From Clostridiales bacterium (GTDB lineage: Bacteria; Bacillota; Clostridia; Oscillospirales; Oscillospiraceae), in the NCBI GenBank assembly GCA_017577345.1, contig PITX01000010.1, positions 1 through 14,960 on the forward strand: a stretch of 14,960 nucleotides of DNA, in the 5' to 3' direction. Below are positions 1-7,101 of the stretch, piece by piece. Position 1 is the first letter of the stretch. Every line of letters starts with the position of its first letter. A program made the position numbers and the translations under genes. The notes beneath the pieces were generated by a model. It worked only from the letters and a program-made list of their open reading frames with translations. It was not told the DNA's origin and searched no databases.

Positions 1-65
1 CCGATATGCTATATTAGATAATGTATATTATGGAGAGGTCTGCAGGTCGTGCAGCGGAGGTACTT

Positions 66-812
66 ATGATTGATTTGCACTGCCATATCATCCCGTTGGT
101 CGACGACGGCGCGGAAAACGCCGAAGCTGCCTGTGAGATGGCCGCGCACGCACTGCGCAGCGGTGTGGATACGATTGTCTGCACACCGCACTGTAATCTC
201 CGCGGCGCAAGACCGAACTACCGTGGCAGAGATTATGCCAAATGCTTCTCCATGTTCCGCGCCCTTCTGAAACAGCGCGGCATTCCCCTGCGCATTCTTC
301 CGGGATGTGAGCTCTTTGCGCATCGCTCCAATTTGAGGCAGCTGCTCGATTCCAAACGGGTCGTCACGCTCAATCACTCGCGGTATCTTCTGGTGGAGTT
401 CTCCTTTCACGCCTCCGGTGAAAGCATGACTTCCTCTCTGGAGCTGATCGCACGGCGCGGTCTGATCCCGGTCGTGGCGCATCCGGAGCGGTATGACTGC
501 GTACAGCATGATCCGAGCCTCGCTGTCTGCTGGTTTGCCAAGGGGTATATCATCCAGCTCAACAAGGGCAGTATCCTCGGGCTGCTGGGAGAGGGCGCAT
601 ATCATGCAGGCACCCATCTGCTCGCCTCCGGCATCGCCCATGTGATCGCCAGTGATGCGCATGACCCGCGTTACCGCACAACGGGCTTTCAGTCCCTCCT
701 TCCTGTGCTGAGTCGTCTGTGCTCCCCGGAGTATATTCAGCTTCTTCTGGAAACCAATCCCGACCGAATTATTCATGACAGACACATCCCTGCCCCTGAG
801 CAGGAGTTTTGA
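66..812 (+). CDS. CpsB/CapC-type PHP-domain protein-tyrosine phosphatase
   Basis: Metal-dependent phosphatase of the PHP superfamily (CpsB/CapC/YwqE type), which in Firmicutes dephosphorylates the tyrosine-rich tail of the partner BY-kinase in capsule/exopolysaccharide control. Seen in the 248-residue protein: the N-terminal H-x-H (LHCH, H5 and H7), CTPH with H42, GCE with E82, AHPERY with H139, and SDAH with D197 and H199, all in the family order and spacing, so the metal site looks complete. No signal peptide or membrane segment; cytosolic. The start at 66 is preferred over the in-frame ATG at 21 because GCGGAGG (54-60) lies just ahead and the HxH strand begins at residue 4, as in relatives. 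It is the first gene of a five-gene operon; the next start is 12 bases after its stop. Two BY-kinases downstream are the likely substrates (inference). Confidence 0.9.
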   Translation: MIDLHCHIIPLVDDGAENAEAACEMAAHALRSGVDTIVCTPHCNLRGARPNYRGRDYAKCFSMFRALLKQRGIPLRILPGCELFAHRSNLRQLLDSKRVVTLNHSRYLLVEFSFHASGESMTSSLELIARRGLIPVVAHPERYDCVQHDPSLAVCWFAKGYIIQLNKGSILGLLGEGAYHAGTHLLASGIAHVIASDAHDPRYRTTGFQSLLPVLSRLCSPEYIQLLLETNPDRIIHDRHIPAPEQEF

Positions 813-824
813 AGAGGAATACCT

Positions 825-1658
825 ATGAGAAATATTCAGATCACTGTAATCGTTCTTTTTTTGGTGGTATCCGTAATTTTTACCTCCTTCTTTTTATACG
901 ACCGCACCATAGTGGATAAAGAAGCTCCGATGATCGTCTGCGACGGTCTTCCCGTCCATGTGAGCGTTCATGCTACGGATAAGGATCTCTGCGTCGGTCT
1001 GACTGCCACCGATAATGTGGACGGCGATCTGACGGATCGTATCATTGTCCGGAAGGTCTCGCAGCTATACGGCTCAAACAGTGCGCTGATCTACTACGCT
1101 GTCTTCGACTCCTCCTCCAACTACTGTACCTTCAGCAGGAGCATCCACTATACGGATTACCGCAAGCCGCGCTTCTCCCTTTCACAGCCCCTGAGCTTTA
1201 ATATCAGCAGCAAGGTCACACTGGAGGATCGTCTGACTGCATCAGATATGATCGACGGAGATATTTCGCAGAGGATCCGTTTGTCCTCCACCTCCGTTTC
1301 CATCCTTGAGCCCGGCGTTTACCCCATCACCGTTCAGGTCATGAACAGCAGCGGTGATACCGCCGTGGCAACGCTCCCCGTCATTATTCAGAGCGTTACC
1401 TCCCGTCACCCTGTCATTCGTCTTTCTGATTATCTGGTCTACGCAGATCTGAACGAAGAGCTGTCTGAGGAAACACTGCGCAGCTACATCGTCAGTGCCC
1501 GCGAAAGCTCCGGCGGTACACTTCTGGACGCGGAGGATATCGATATTGATTGGAGCCAGCTGGACACCTCTAAGCGCGGCTGTTCCAATATTTCATATTC
1601 CTACACAAACAGCAGAGGGCTTGCCTATACTGTTTTTCTAACCGTGATCGTGGAGTAA
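825..1658 (+). CDS. Membrane-anchored protein with two Ig-like (DUF5011-like) modules
   Basis: 277 residues. One hydrophobic segment at about residues 6-25 acts as an uncleaved signal anchor or signal peptide, so the rest should lie outside the membrane. Two related stretches carry the pattern of bacterial Ig-like DUF5011 domains: TATDNVDGDLTDRI near residue 65 and LTASDMIDGDISQRI near residue 137, each followed by beta-rich sequence and ended by a strand such as YPITVQVMNSSGDTAVATLP. A third, more diverged beta-rich part fills the C-terminus. No catalytic motif is visible. The start at 825 follows AGAGGA (813-818). It lies between the phosphatase and kinase genes with only short gaps, so it is probably co-expressed and may be an extracellular sensor or polymer-binding partner of the Wzz-like domains (inference). 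Specific function unknown. Confidence 0.7.
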   Translation: MRNIQITVIVLFLVVSVIFTSFFLYDRTIVDKEAPMIVCDGLPVHVSVHATDKDLCVGLTATDNVDGDLTDRIIVRKVSQLYGSNSALIYYAVFDSSSNYCTFSRSIHYTDYRKPRFSLSQPLSFNISSKVTLEDRLTASDMIDGDISQRIRLSSTSVSILEPGVYPITVQVMNSSGDTAVATLPVIIQSVTSRHPVIRLSDYLVYADLNEELSEETLRSYIVSARESSGGTLLDAEDIDIDWSQLDTSKRGCSNISYSYTNSRGLAYTVFLTVIVE

Positions 1659-1673
1659 AGGGAGGTGTATGCA

Positions 1674-3203
1674 ATGGATGAAAAGAAACATATTTCTTGG
1701 GAAGATTATGACCTTTACTGTTTCATTAAAATAGTCGTCAAATATTTCTGGATGGTCATCCTTTCCGCACTGATCTGTGTGATGGGTATGTATCTCGTGC
1801 AGCGCATCGCTCTAACCCCGAAATACACAAGCTCCGTAACATTCTCCGTCACATCCCGTTCCGGCAGCAGCCAGATCGGCAGCGTCGCGGCATCGAGCAC
1901 TGTCGCCTCACAGTTCGGTGAGCTGCTTGCCAGTGACCTTGTGCAGCAGGCGGCGGCTGAACGAATGAATCTCCCTTCCTTCCCCGCTTCAGTCACCATC
2001 AAAGCTCCCGCAAGCACCAATATCCTGAATATGGATGTCACTGCTTCCTCCCCCGAATTAGCCTACAAGAGTGCGCTGGCGATCATGGAGTGCCACTCAG
2101 AATACTCAAAGCCCGTCTTTGCCTCCGCGGTTCTGGATAATATCAACGGTCCGACGATTGCCGCAAATGCTACGGGAAATGCCGCACGTTCCCTGCTGCT
2201 CAATCTGTCCGCTCCGATCGGAGCTTTGATCATGATCCTTCTGCTTGCTGCGTTCGTCCTGCAGTCGGATACCATACAGACACCCCCCGGCGCAAAGCAT
2301 CAGGTCGACGGTAAGCTGCTGGCAACGGTCTACCACGAAAAGAAAAAGCGCACCCTTCGCAGCAGACTGAGCCGTAAGAAGACCTCTCTGCTCATTACCG
2401 ACCCCCTATGCAGCTTCTATTATACAGAGACGATCCATCAGCTCCGCGTGATGATCGAGCGGGCGCATGAAAAAGATAAACGGCAGATTTTTGTCGTCAC
2501 AAGCTGCAGTGAAAACGAGGGAAAATCCACCATTGCTTCGAACATTGCCCTGTCCCTCGCGCAGAAGCATCACCGTGTGCTTCTTGTGGACGGCGACCTC
2601 CGCAGACCGGCACAGTCCCTGATTTTTGAGCAGCCTGTCAAACACGGTGAGGAATTCGGTACCTTTATGGCCAACGGTTTTACGGAGGACGCCCTGCTCG
2701 AAGCGATCTACCACTCGGAGTCGAGCCATCTGCACATTCTGTTTGCCGACAGTGTACGCCGCCGTAAGACAGAAGCCTTTTCTGCAGGCTCCTTCCGCCC
2801 GATCTTTGACACTCTGCGTAAGCATTTCAGCTATATTATTGTCGATACTCCTCCGCTCGGGCTCTTTGCCGATGCTGATGTGATCGCGGAGGCGGCAGAC
2901 GCTACTGTTCTGGTCGTGCGTCAGGATCTGGTTCCTGCGATCGCCGTCAACGATGCCATTGACTCCCTCAACGAGTCCCATTCCGAATTTCTCGGTTTTA
3001 TTTTGAATAATGTCCATTCCTTCCGTGCTGCCGTACTGCCCTCCGGTTCTCACGGGTACGGCTACGGGTATGGGTACGGGTATGGTAGCGGCTACGGGTA
3101 CGGCTACCGCCGCAATTACGGCTATGGCTACGGTCGCAGCAAAGGAAAGCAGCCGACTGTAAGCAAAGCAACCGCAAAGAAGGAGGAACCGAACAATGAA
3201 TGA
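1674..3203 (+). CDS. Wzz-BY-kinase fusion 1 (capsule/EPS tyrosine kinase) with Gly-Tyr tail
   Basis: 509-residue fusion of a Wzz/CpsC-type membrane adaptor and a bacterial tyrosine kinase (CpsD/CapB type). TM1 is about residues 24-44, TM2 about 178-198, with a short external loop between. The cytosolic kinase has Walker A SENEGKST (K284), Walker A' LLVDGDLRRP (D306, D308) and Walker B IIVDTPP (D391). The C-terminal tail has 11 tyrosines in Gly-Tyr repeats, the usual autophosphorylation cluster. The oligomerisation motif E-x2-R-x2-R of CapB-like kinases reads E252-x2-H255-x2-R258 here, so its first arginine is missing. GGGAGG (1660-1665) favours the ATG at 1674 over the GTG at 1665. It overlaps the next kinase by 8 bases. 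In most Firmicutes adaptor and kinase are separate proteins; the fusion resembles proteobacterial Wzc but with a small external domain. Control of polysaccharide chain length or export is inferred. Confidence 0.88.
   Translation: MDEKKHISWEDYDLYCFIKIVVKYFWMVILSALICVMGMYLVQRIALTPKYTSSVTFSVTSRSGSSQIGSVAASSTVASQFGELLASDLVQQAAAERMNLPSFPASVTIKAPASTNILNMDVTASSPELAYKSALAIMECHSEYSKPVFASAVLDNINGPTIAANATGNAARSLLLNLSAPIGALIMILLLAAFVLQSDTIQTPPGAKHQVDGKLLATVYHEKKKRTLRSRLSRKKTSLLITDPLCSFYYTETIHQLRVMIERAHEKDKRQIFVVTSCSENEGKSTIASNIALSLAQKHHRVLLVDGDLRRPAQSLIFEQPVKHGEEFGTFMANGFTEDALLEAIYHSESSHLHILFADSVRRRKTEAFSAGSFRPIFDTLRKHFSYIIVDTPPLGLFADADVIAEAADATVLVVRQDLVPAIAVNDAIDSLNESHSEFLGFILNNVHSFRAAVLPSGSHGYGYGYGYGYGSGYGYGYRRNYGYGYGRSKGKQPTVSKATAKKEEPNNE
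3054..3136 (+). repeat. Gly-Tyr codon repeat in kinase 1 tail, with G-quadruplex-like motif
   Basis: Near-perfect alternation of GGN and TAY codons encodes GYGYGYGYGYG-type sequence. Within it, four GGG runs at 3054-3056, 3066-3068, 3072-3074 and 3078-3080 are separated by 9, 3 and 3 bases, a loose G-quadruplex pattern on the coding strand. The repeat could expand or contract by slippage in 6-base units without shifting the frame. Confidence 0.8.
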
Positions 3204-4740
3204 AAACAAAACCTCCCTCCTTCCGGATTTCAATCTTGCAGTTATTCTGCATAACTTCTATAACGCCTTAAAACGCCTGATCTGGTTTGCGGTCATTCTC
3301 GCTTTGGCTGTAGGCGGTGTCGTGTTTTTCAAGACCGACCGCAGCTATGTGCCGCACTATTCTTCCTCTGTTGTATTCTCTGTGCATGCAAGTTACGCAA
3401 CGACCTCTGACATCATCGGTCACAGCGCATGGCTTGACAGCAATGCTGCCGAATCGCTTTCACAGACCTTCCCCTATATCATCCGCAGTGAGAATACCCG
3501 TATGCTCCTGCAAATGGAGTTGGGACACCCTGTTTCCGGTTCCATCACTGCCGTTGCGACCGCCGACGCCGGTCTTTTCACCATGACGGCAACATCCGAC
3601 GATCCGCAGGAGGCCTTCGACCTGATGAAGGCGGCGATCACGGTCTATCCGCAGGCCGCAAGTAATGTACTCGGTGATACACAGATCTATATCATCAATG
3701 AGCCCCTCTTTCCGCCTACGACCCCGGATAATTCCAATACTGCTTTTTCTACCGCGCTCTTATTCGCAGGTCCCACCTTCCTCATCGCTGTCGCCGCTAT
3801 CTTCCTGCTTTCACTGACAAGAAAAACCGTCCATTCCGCAGAGGATCTGCGAAAGCTTGTCAATATGAAGTGCCTTGCCTATATCCCGAGCATCAAGATG
3901 AAGAAGCATTCCAATCAGTCAAATCTGACACTGACGATCACGAACCCTCGCGTCAATTCGACCTTTAATGAATCATTGCGTAATCTCCGCATCAAGATAC
4001 AGCGAATTCTCGAGGAGCATCATCATCAGATCCTTCTCGTTACCAGCACGCTTCCGAATGAAGGAAAAACGACGATCGCGACCAATCTGGCACTTTCCCT
4101 TGCGCAGGAGGGAAAGCAGGTCATCCTGATCGACGGCGACCTGCGAAAGCAGTCGCTGAAGGAGACCATCGGCGTGACGGATCCGTCTAACGGATTGGTG
4201 GATATTCTCTCGGGCAACAACGAGAATTTTCGACTGCTCAATGTCCCGCATTCCACGCTTCTGCTTCTCTGCGGTGATCAGACCACGGATCAGCCGCAGC
4301 CTCTGATCGACACGCCCCGTATGAAGCAGGTGCTTGACCTTCTTCGCAAACGCCTGGACTATATCATCATCGACTCTCCTCCGGCAGGCATTTTGTCGGA
4401 TGCCGCCACAATAGCGAAATATGCAGATGCGACCCTCTATGTCGTTCGTCAGGATATGGCAAGCACGGCGCAGATCGTGAACTCCATTCAAACGCTTTCC
4501 TCAAACGACGCCAACCTGATCGGCTGTGCGCTCAATCAGACACAGGCAGGCACTACCCGCTATGGCTACGGCTCCAAGTACAATGCCGGATACGGCTACA
4601 GTTACGGTTATAAGTACTCCAACAACTCCTATGCCTACGGGCGCAAACGCTATAGCCGCTACGATGACGCGGCAGATGCCGCTGAAGAGCTGACCCATGA
4701 GATCAGCGAAACCTCCGCAGAGGAAGAAGCGGAGGTTTAA
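3196..4740 (+). CDS. Wzz-BY-kinase fusion 2 with tyrosine-rich and acidic tail
   Basis: 514-residue paralogue of the preceding gene. TM1 is about residues 28-46; TM2 about 185-208, preceded by a proline-rich stretch (PLFPPTTP) as is usual before the second segment of Wzz proteins. The kinase has Walker A PNEGKTT (K291), Walker A' LIDGDLRK (D313, D315), Walker B IIIDSPP (D393) and an intact E259-x2-R262-x2-R265 oligomerisation motif. The tail has 12 tyrosines spread among Gly, Ser, Lys and Asn, then an acidic end (AEELTHEISETSAEEEAEV) that the first kinase lacks. Its ATG overlaps the upstream stop (ATGAATGA) and AAGGAGG (3179-3185) lies just before it, so the two are translationally coupled. 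The paralogues have diverged well beyond a recent duplication, which suggests different roles, perhaps as a mixed ring (inference). Confidence 0.88.
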   Translation: MNENKTSLLPDFNLAVILHNFYNALKRLIWFAVILALAVGGVVFFKTDRSYVPHYSSSVVFSVHASYATTSDIIGHSAWLDSNAAESLSQTFPYIIRSENTRMLLQMELGHPVSGSITAVATADAGLFTMTATSDDPQEAFDLMKAAITVYPQAASNVLGDTQIYIINEPLFPPTTPDNSNTAFSTALLFAGPTFLIAVAAIFLLSLTRKTVHSAEDLRKLVNMKCLAYIPSIKMKKHSNQSNLTLTITNPRVNSTFNESLRNLRIKIQRILEEHHHQILLVTSTLPNEGKTTIATNLALSLAQEGKQVILIDGDLRKQSLKETIGVTDPSNGLVDILSGNNENFRLLNVPHSTLLLLCGDQTTDQPQPLIDTPRMKQVLDLLRKRLDYIIIDSPPAGILSDAATIAKYADATLYVVRQDMASTAQIVNSIQTLSSNDANLIGCALNQTQAGTTRYGYGSKYNAGYGYSYGYKYSNNSYAYGRKRYSRYDDAADAAEELTHEISETSAEEEAEV

Positions 4741-4755
4741 GAAGGAGATGACCCC

Positions 4756-6453
4756 ATGCGCTATCTGCGAAAACTGAATCGAGGTCTTCTCCGGGATGTG
4801 CTGCACGAAACCCGCTGGATCTATCATCATACCCGGGCATATAAGAAGGCAATTCTGATATATATTCTGATCGGTTTGCTGACGACCGTACTGAGCATGG
4901 TCTCCGCCATTCTGTCCAAACACCTGATCAATTACATTATCGGTCAAAAAGGCTGGTATGTGATGCAGACCGGCATTTTCGTTGTTCTGTTTGCGCTGTT
5001 TAAGATTGTTTTTGGTGCCGTCTCCAATCGCTACAGCGCAAAAATCAATCTGCGCGTTTCCAATGAGCTGCGTGCAGAGGTCTTTGGCGTCTTTATGAAC
5101 ACGGATTGGCAGTCACTGCAGCAATACCACTCCGGTGACCTGCTCAACCGTATCAACACGGATGTCAATACCATTGCCGGCAGCGTGCTCGGATGGGTAC
5201 CGACGCTTGTTGTAAAATCAGCGCAGTTTCTTGCCTCATTGATCGTCATTTTGTATTACGACCCGACCATGGCACTGTTCACGCTGTTGAGCGCACCGAT
5301 TTCCCTGCTTGTCGCCAAGCCTTTTGTGAGAAGGATGCGCAGTCTCAGCAATGAAATGCGCAAGGTCAGCAGTGACATGATGGCATTTAACGAGGAAGCG
5401 TTCCAAAACGCGCAGCCGATCAAGGCGTTTAACCTTGTCGATTCCTTCCGTTCCCGCCTGGATCATGTACAGCAGATCTACTATGATGCGGCAATGAAGC
5501 ACAACCGCATTTCCGTTATCAACACTTCCCTGCTCTCCACAGTCAGCATGCTCGCAAGCTATCTTTGTCTTGGATGGGGTGCATTCCGTCTTTGGTACGG
5601 TGCCATTGACTTCGGTACCATGGTGCTGTTCATCCAGTTGGCCGGCTACCTTTCCGGTGCACTTTCCGCTCTGTTCAAGCTGGTTCCTGCCGCAATCGAC
5701 TGTACTGTCAGTGCACAGCGAATTATGGCGATCTTTGACTTGCCCCGTGAGCCGGAAGAAGACAGCAGTGCGGTGGATGCGATCCGCAATACCGCGTTTA
5801 CTCTGCGTGTAGAGGATCTGCACTTCTCCTACCCGGACCGTTCGACCGTTCTTGACGGTCTGAATTTACAGGTGTCACACGGTGAAATGGTTGCAATCGT
5901 CGGCTCTTCCGGAAGCGGCAAAACCACCCTGTTCCGTATTCTGCTCGGTCTGCTCCGTCCGGATGCCGGGAAAGCAGAGCTGGTCAGTACAGAGCATACC
6001 GTTCCGATTTCCACGACAACAAGAAGCATGTTTGCCTATGTGCCGCAGGACAATGTGATTTTCTCCGGTACCATTGCAGATATGCTGCGACTGGTGCGTC
6101 CGGAGGCAAGCGATGAAGATATCTACGCCGCCTTACGGGTCGCGTGCGCAGAGGGCTTTGTCCGCGAGCTTCCAAACGGAATCTACAGTCCAATGTTCGA
6201 ACGCGGCGGCTCCCTCTCCATCGGTCAGAATCAGCGCCTTGCCATTGCTCGCGCCGTGTTGGCTGATGCTCCCATTATGCTTTTGGACGAGGTCACCTCC
6301 GCACTTGATTTGGAAACGGAGGAACAAGTGCTGCAAAACATTGCTGCCCTGCCGGATAAAACCTGTATTATCTCCACACACCGTCCGAGTGTTCTGTCGC
6401 TTTGCGACAAGATATATCGGATACGGGATAAGCAGCTGGAAATTGAGCAATAA
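4756..6453 (+). CDS. ABC exporter, fused transmembrane and ATPase domains
   Basis: 565-residue half-transporter of the type IV exporter (MsbA/LmrA-like) class that should act as a homodimer. Hydrophobic segments fall at about residues 35-60, 70-90, 140-190 and 255-310, followed by an ATPase domain from about residue 350. Seen in it: Walker A GSSGSGKTT (about 383-391), Q-loop YVPQDN, signature LSIGQ (487-491), Walker B IMLLDE with the catalytic Glu, D-loop SALD, and switch His H542 in STHR. The signature differs from LSGGQ at the third position. The start at 4756 follows AAGGAG; it is 15 bases after the kinase 2 stop and is the last gene before a strong terminator. Substrate unknown; the context suggests a surface polymer precursor, lipid-linked sugar or peptide (inference). 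ABC exporters of this type are not standard members of Wzz/BY-kinase modules. Confidence 0.9.
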   Translation: MRYLRKLNRGLLRDVLHETRWIYHHTRAYKKAILIYILIGLLTTVLSMVSAILSKHLINYIIGQKGWYVMQTGIFVVLFALFKIVFGAVSNRYSAKINLRVSNELRAEVFGVFMNTDWQSLQQYHSGDLLNRINTDVNTIAGSVLGWVPTLVVKSAQFLASLIVILYYDPTMALFTLLSAPISLLVAKPFVRRMRSLSNEMRKVSSDMMAFNEEAFQNAQPIKAFNLVDSFRSRLDHVQQIYYDAAMKHNRISVINTSLLSTVSMLASYLCLGWGAFRLWYGAIDFGTMVLFIQLAGYLSGALSALFKLVPAAIDCTVSAQRIMAIFDLPREPEEDSSAVDAIRNTAFTLRVEDLHFSYPDRSTVLDGLNLQVSHGEMVAIVGSSGSGKTTLFRILLGLLRPDAGKAELVSTEHTVPISTTTRSMFAYVPQDNVIFSGTIADMLRLVRPEASDEDIYAALRVACAEGFVRELPNGIYSPMFERGGSLSIGQNQRLAIARAVLADAPIMLLDEVTSALDLETEEQVLQNIAALPDKTCIISTHRPSVLSLCDKIYRIRDKQLEIEQ

Positions 6454-6485
6454 GAAATCGGAGCACCGCTGCTCCGATTTCTTAT
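6450..6485 (+). terminator. Rho-independent terminator of the kinase/exporter operon
   Basis: A perfect 16-base-pair stem (6450-6465 with 6470-6485) closes on the loop CCGC, overlapping the TAA stop of the ABC exporter. A T-rich stretch (TTCAATTTTT) follows. It separates the operon from the Hsp20 gene. Confidence 0.88.
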
Positions 6486-6494
6486 ATTCAATTT

Positions 6495-6521
6495 TTAGCA
6501 CTCTTGACTGTAGAGTGCTAA
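6495..6521 (+). promoter_or_regulatory. CIRCE operator (HrcA binding site)
   Basis: Perfect match to the CIRCE consensus TTAGCACTC-N9-GAGTGCTAA, the site bound by the heat-shock repressor HrcA. It lies 119 bases before the Hsp20 start. The 9-base spacer begins with TTGACT (6504-6509), a good -35 hexamer, so the promoter may be embedded in the operator. The matching -10 is only weak (AACAAT around 6526-6531), so the exact start of transcription is not clear. Confidence 0.95.
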
Positions 6522-6640
6522 AATTAACAATCCGTTCATAAAATCAGGTATGTTTGTTCACATTATAGAGAGAAAATAACGACAGAAACAAAGAGCGATA
6601 CAGCTTCTGTACCGCACCTGAAAAGAATGGAGGAATTATT

Positions 6641-7069
6641 ATGTTGAACCTGACACCCTACCGCAGACATAACGATGCTGCCCTGTTTAACCCGTTCCGT
6701 GAGCTGGAGGCATTTGAGCGCAGCCTGTTCGCGCCGGACACCTTTGCATCCTTCCGCACCGATATTGAGGATGCCGGAGATAAGTTGATCCTTTCTGCTG
6801 ATCTTCCGGGCTTCCGCAAGGAGGACATTCAGATCGATGTGGAGTCCGACCGTCTGGTGATCAACGCCGAGCGCCATTCCAACTATGAGAATAAGGAAGG
6901 CAGTTACCTGCGCTGCGAGCGTTCCTACGGCAGCTACAGCCGCGCCTTCTCTCTGAATGGCATCAACGCAGACGACATCCATGCCGCCTACGAGAACGGC
7001 GTCCTGCGCTTGGAGCTTCCCAAGCTGCAGCCGACCAAGCCGGAAACGCGCAGGCTGGAGATCCAGTAA
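6641..7069 (+). CDS. Small heat shock protein, Hsp20/alpha-crystallin family
   Basis: 142-residue ATP-independent holdase that binds unfolding proteins and forms large oligomers in the cytosol. The alpha-crystallin domain covers about residues 38-135, with ADLPGFRKEDIQIDV near its start and the family hallmark A-x-x-x-NGVL (AAYENGVLRLELPK) near the end. A C-terminal L-x-I motif (LEI) serves for oligomer contacts. The start at 6641 has the ribosome binding site TGGAGGA (6628-6634). It is a single-gene unit bounded by terminators on both sides. The CIRCE element upstream indicates repression by HrcA and induction by heat or misfolded protein; HrcA control is better known for groESL and dnaK, so its use on hsp20 is of some note. 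Confidence 0.95.
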   Translation: MLNLTPYRRHNDAALFNPFRELEAFERSLFAPDTFASFRTDIEDAGDKLILSADLPGFRKEDIQIDVESDRLVINAERHSNYENKEGSYLRCERSYGSYSRAFSLNGINADDIHAAYENGVLRLELPKLQPTKPETRRLEIQ

Positions 7070-7101
7070 AAAAATCGGGGCTGAAAAGCCCCGATTTTTT
7101 T
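7068..7101. terminator. Bidirectional terminator between convergent hsp20 and degV genes
   Basis: A 15-base-pair perfect stem (7068-7082 with 7087-7101) with GAAA loop, A-tract on the left and T-tract on the right, so it works on both strands. The hsp20 stop codon TAA (7067-7069) and the stop of the leftward degV gene (7100-7102) both fall within or at the edge of the stem, an economical arrangement. Confidence 0.92.

Noticed and set aside
9..785. 258-codon minus-strand frame opposite the phosphatase gene
   Set aside because: The plus strand encodes a complete PHP phosphatase; the antisense product has no motif.
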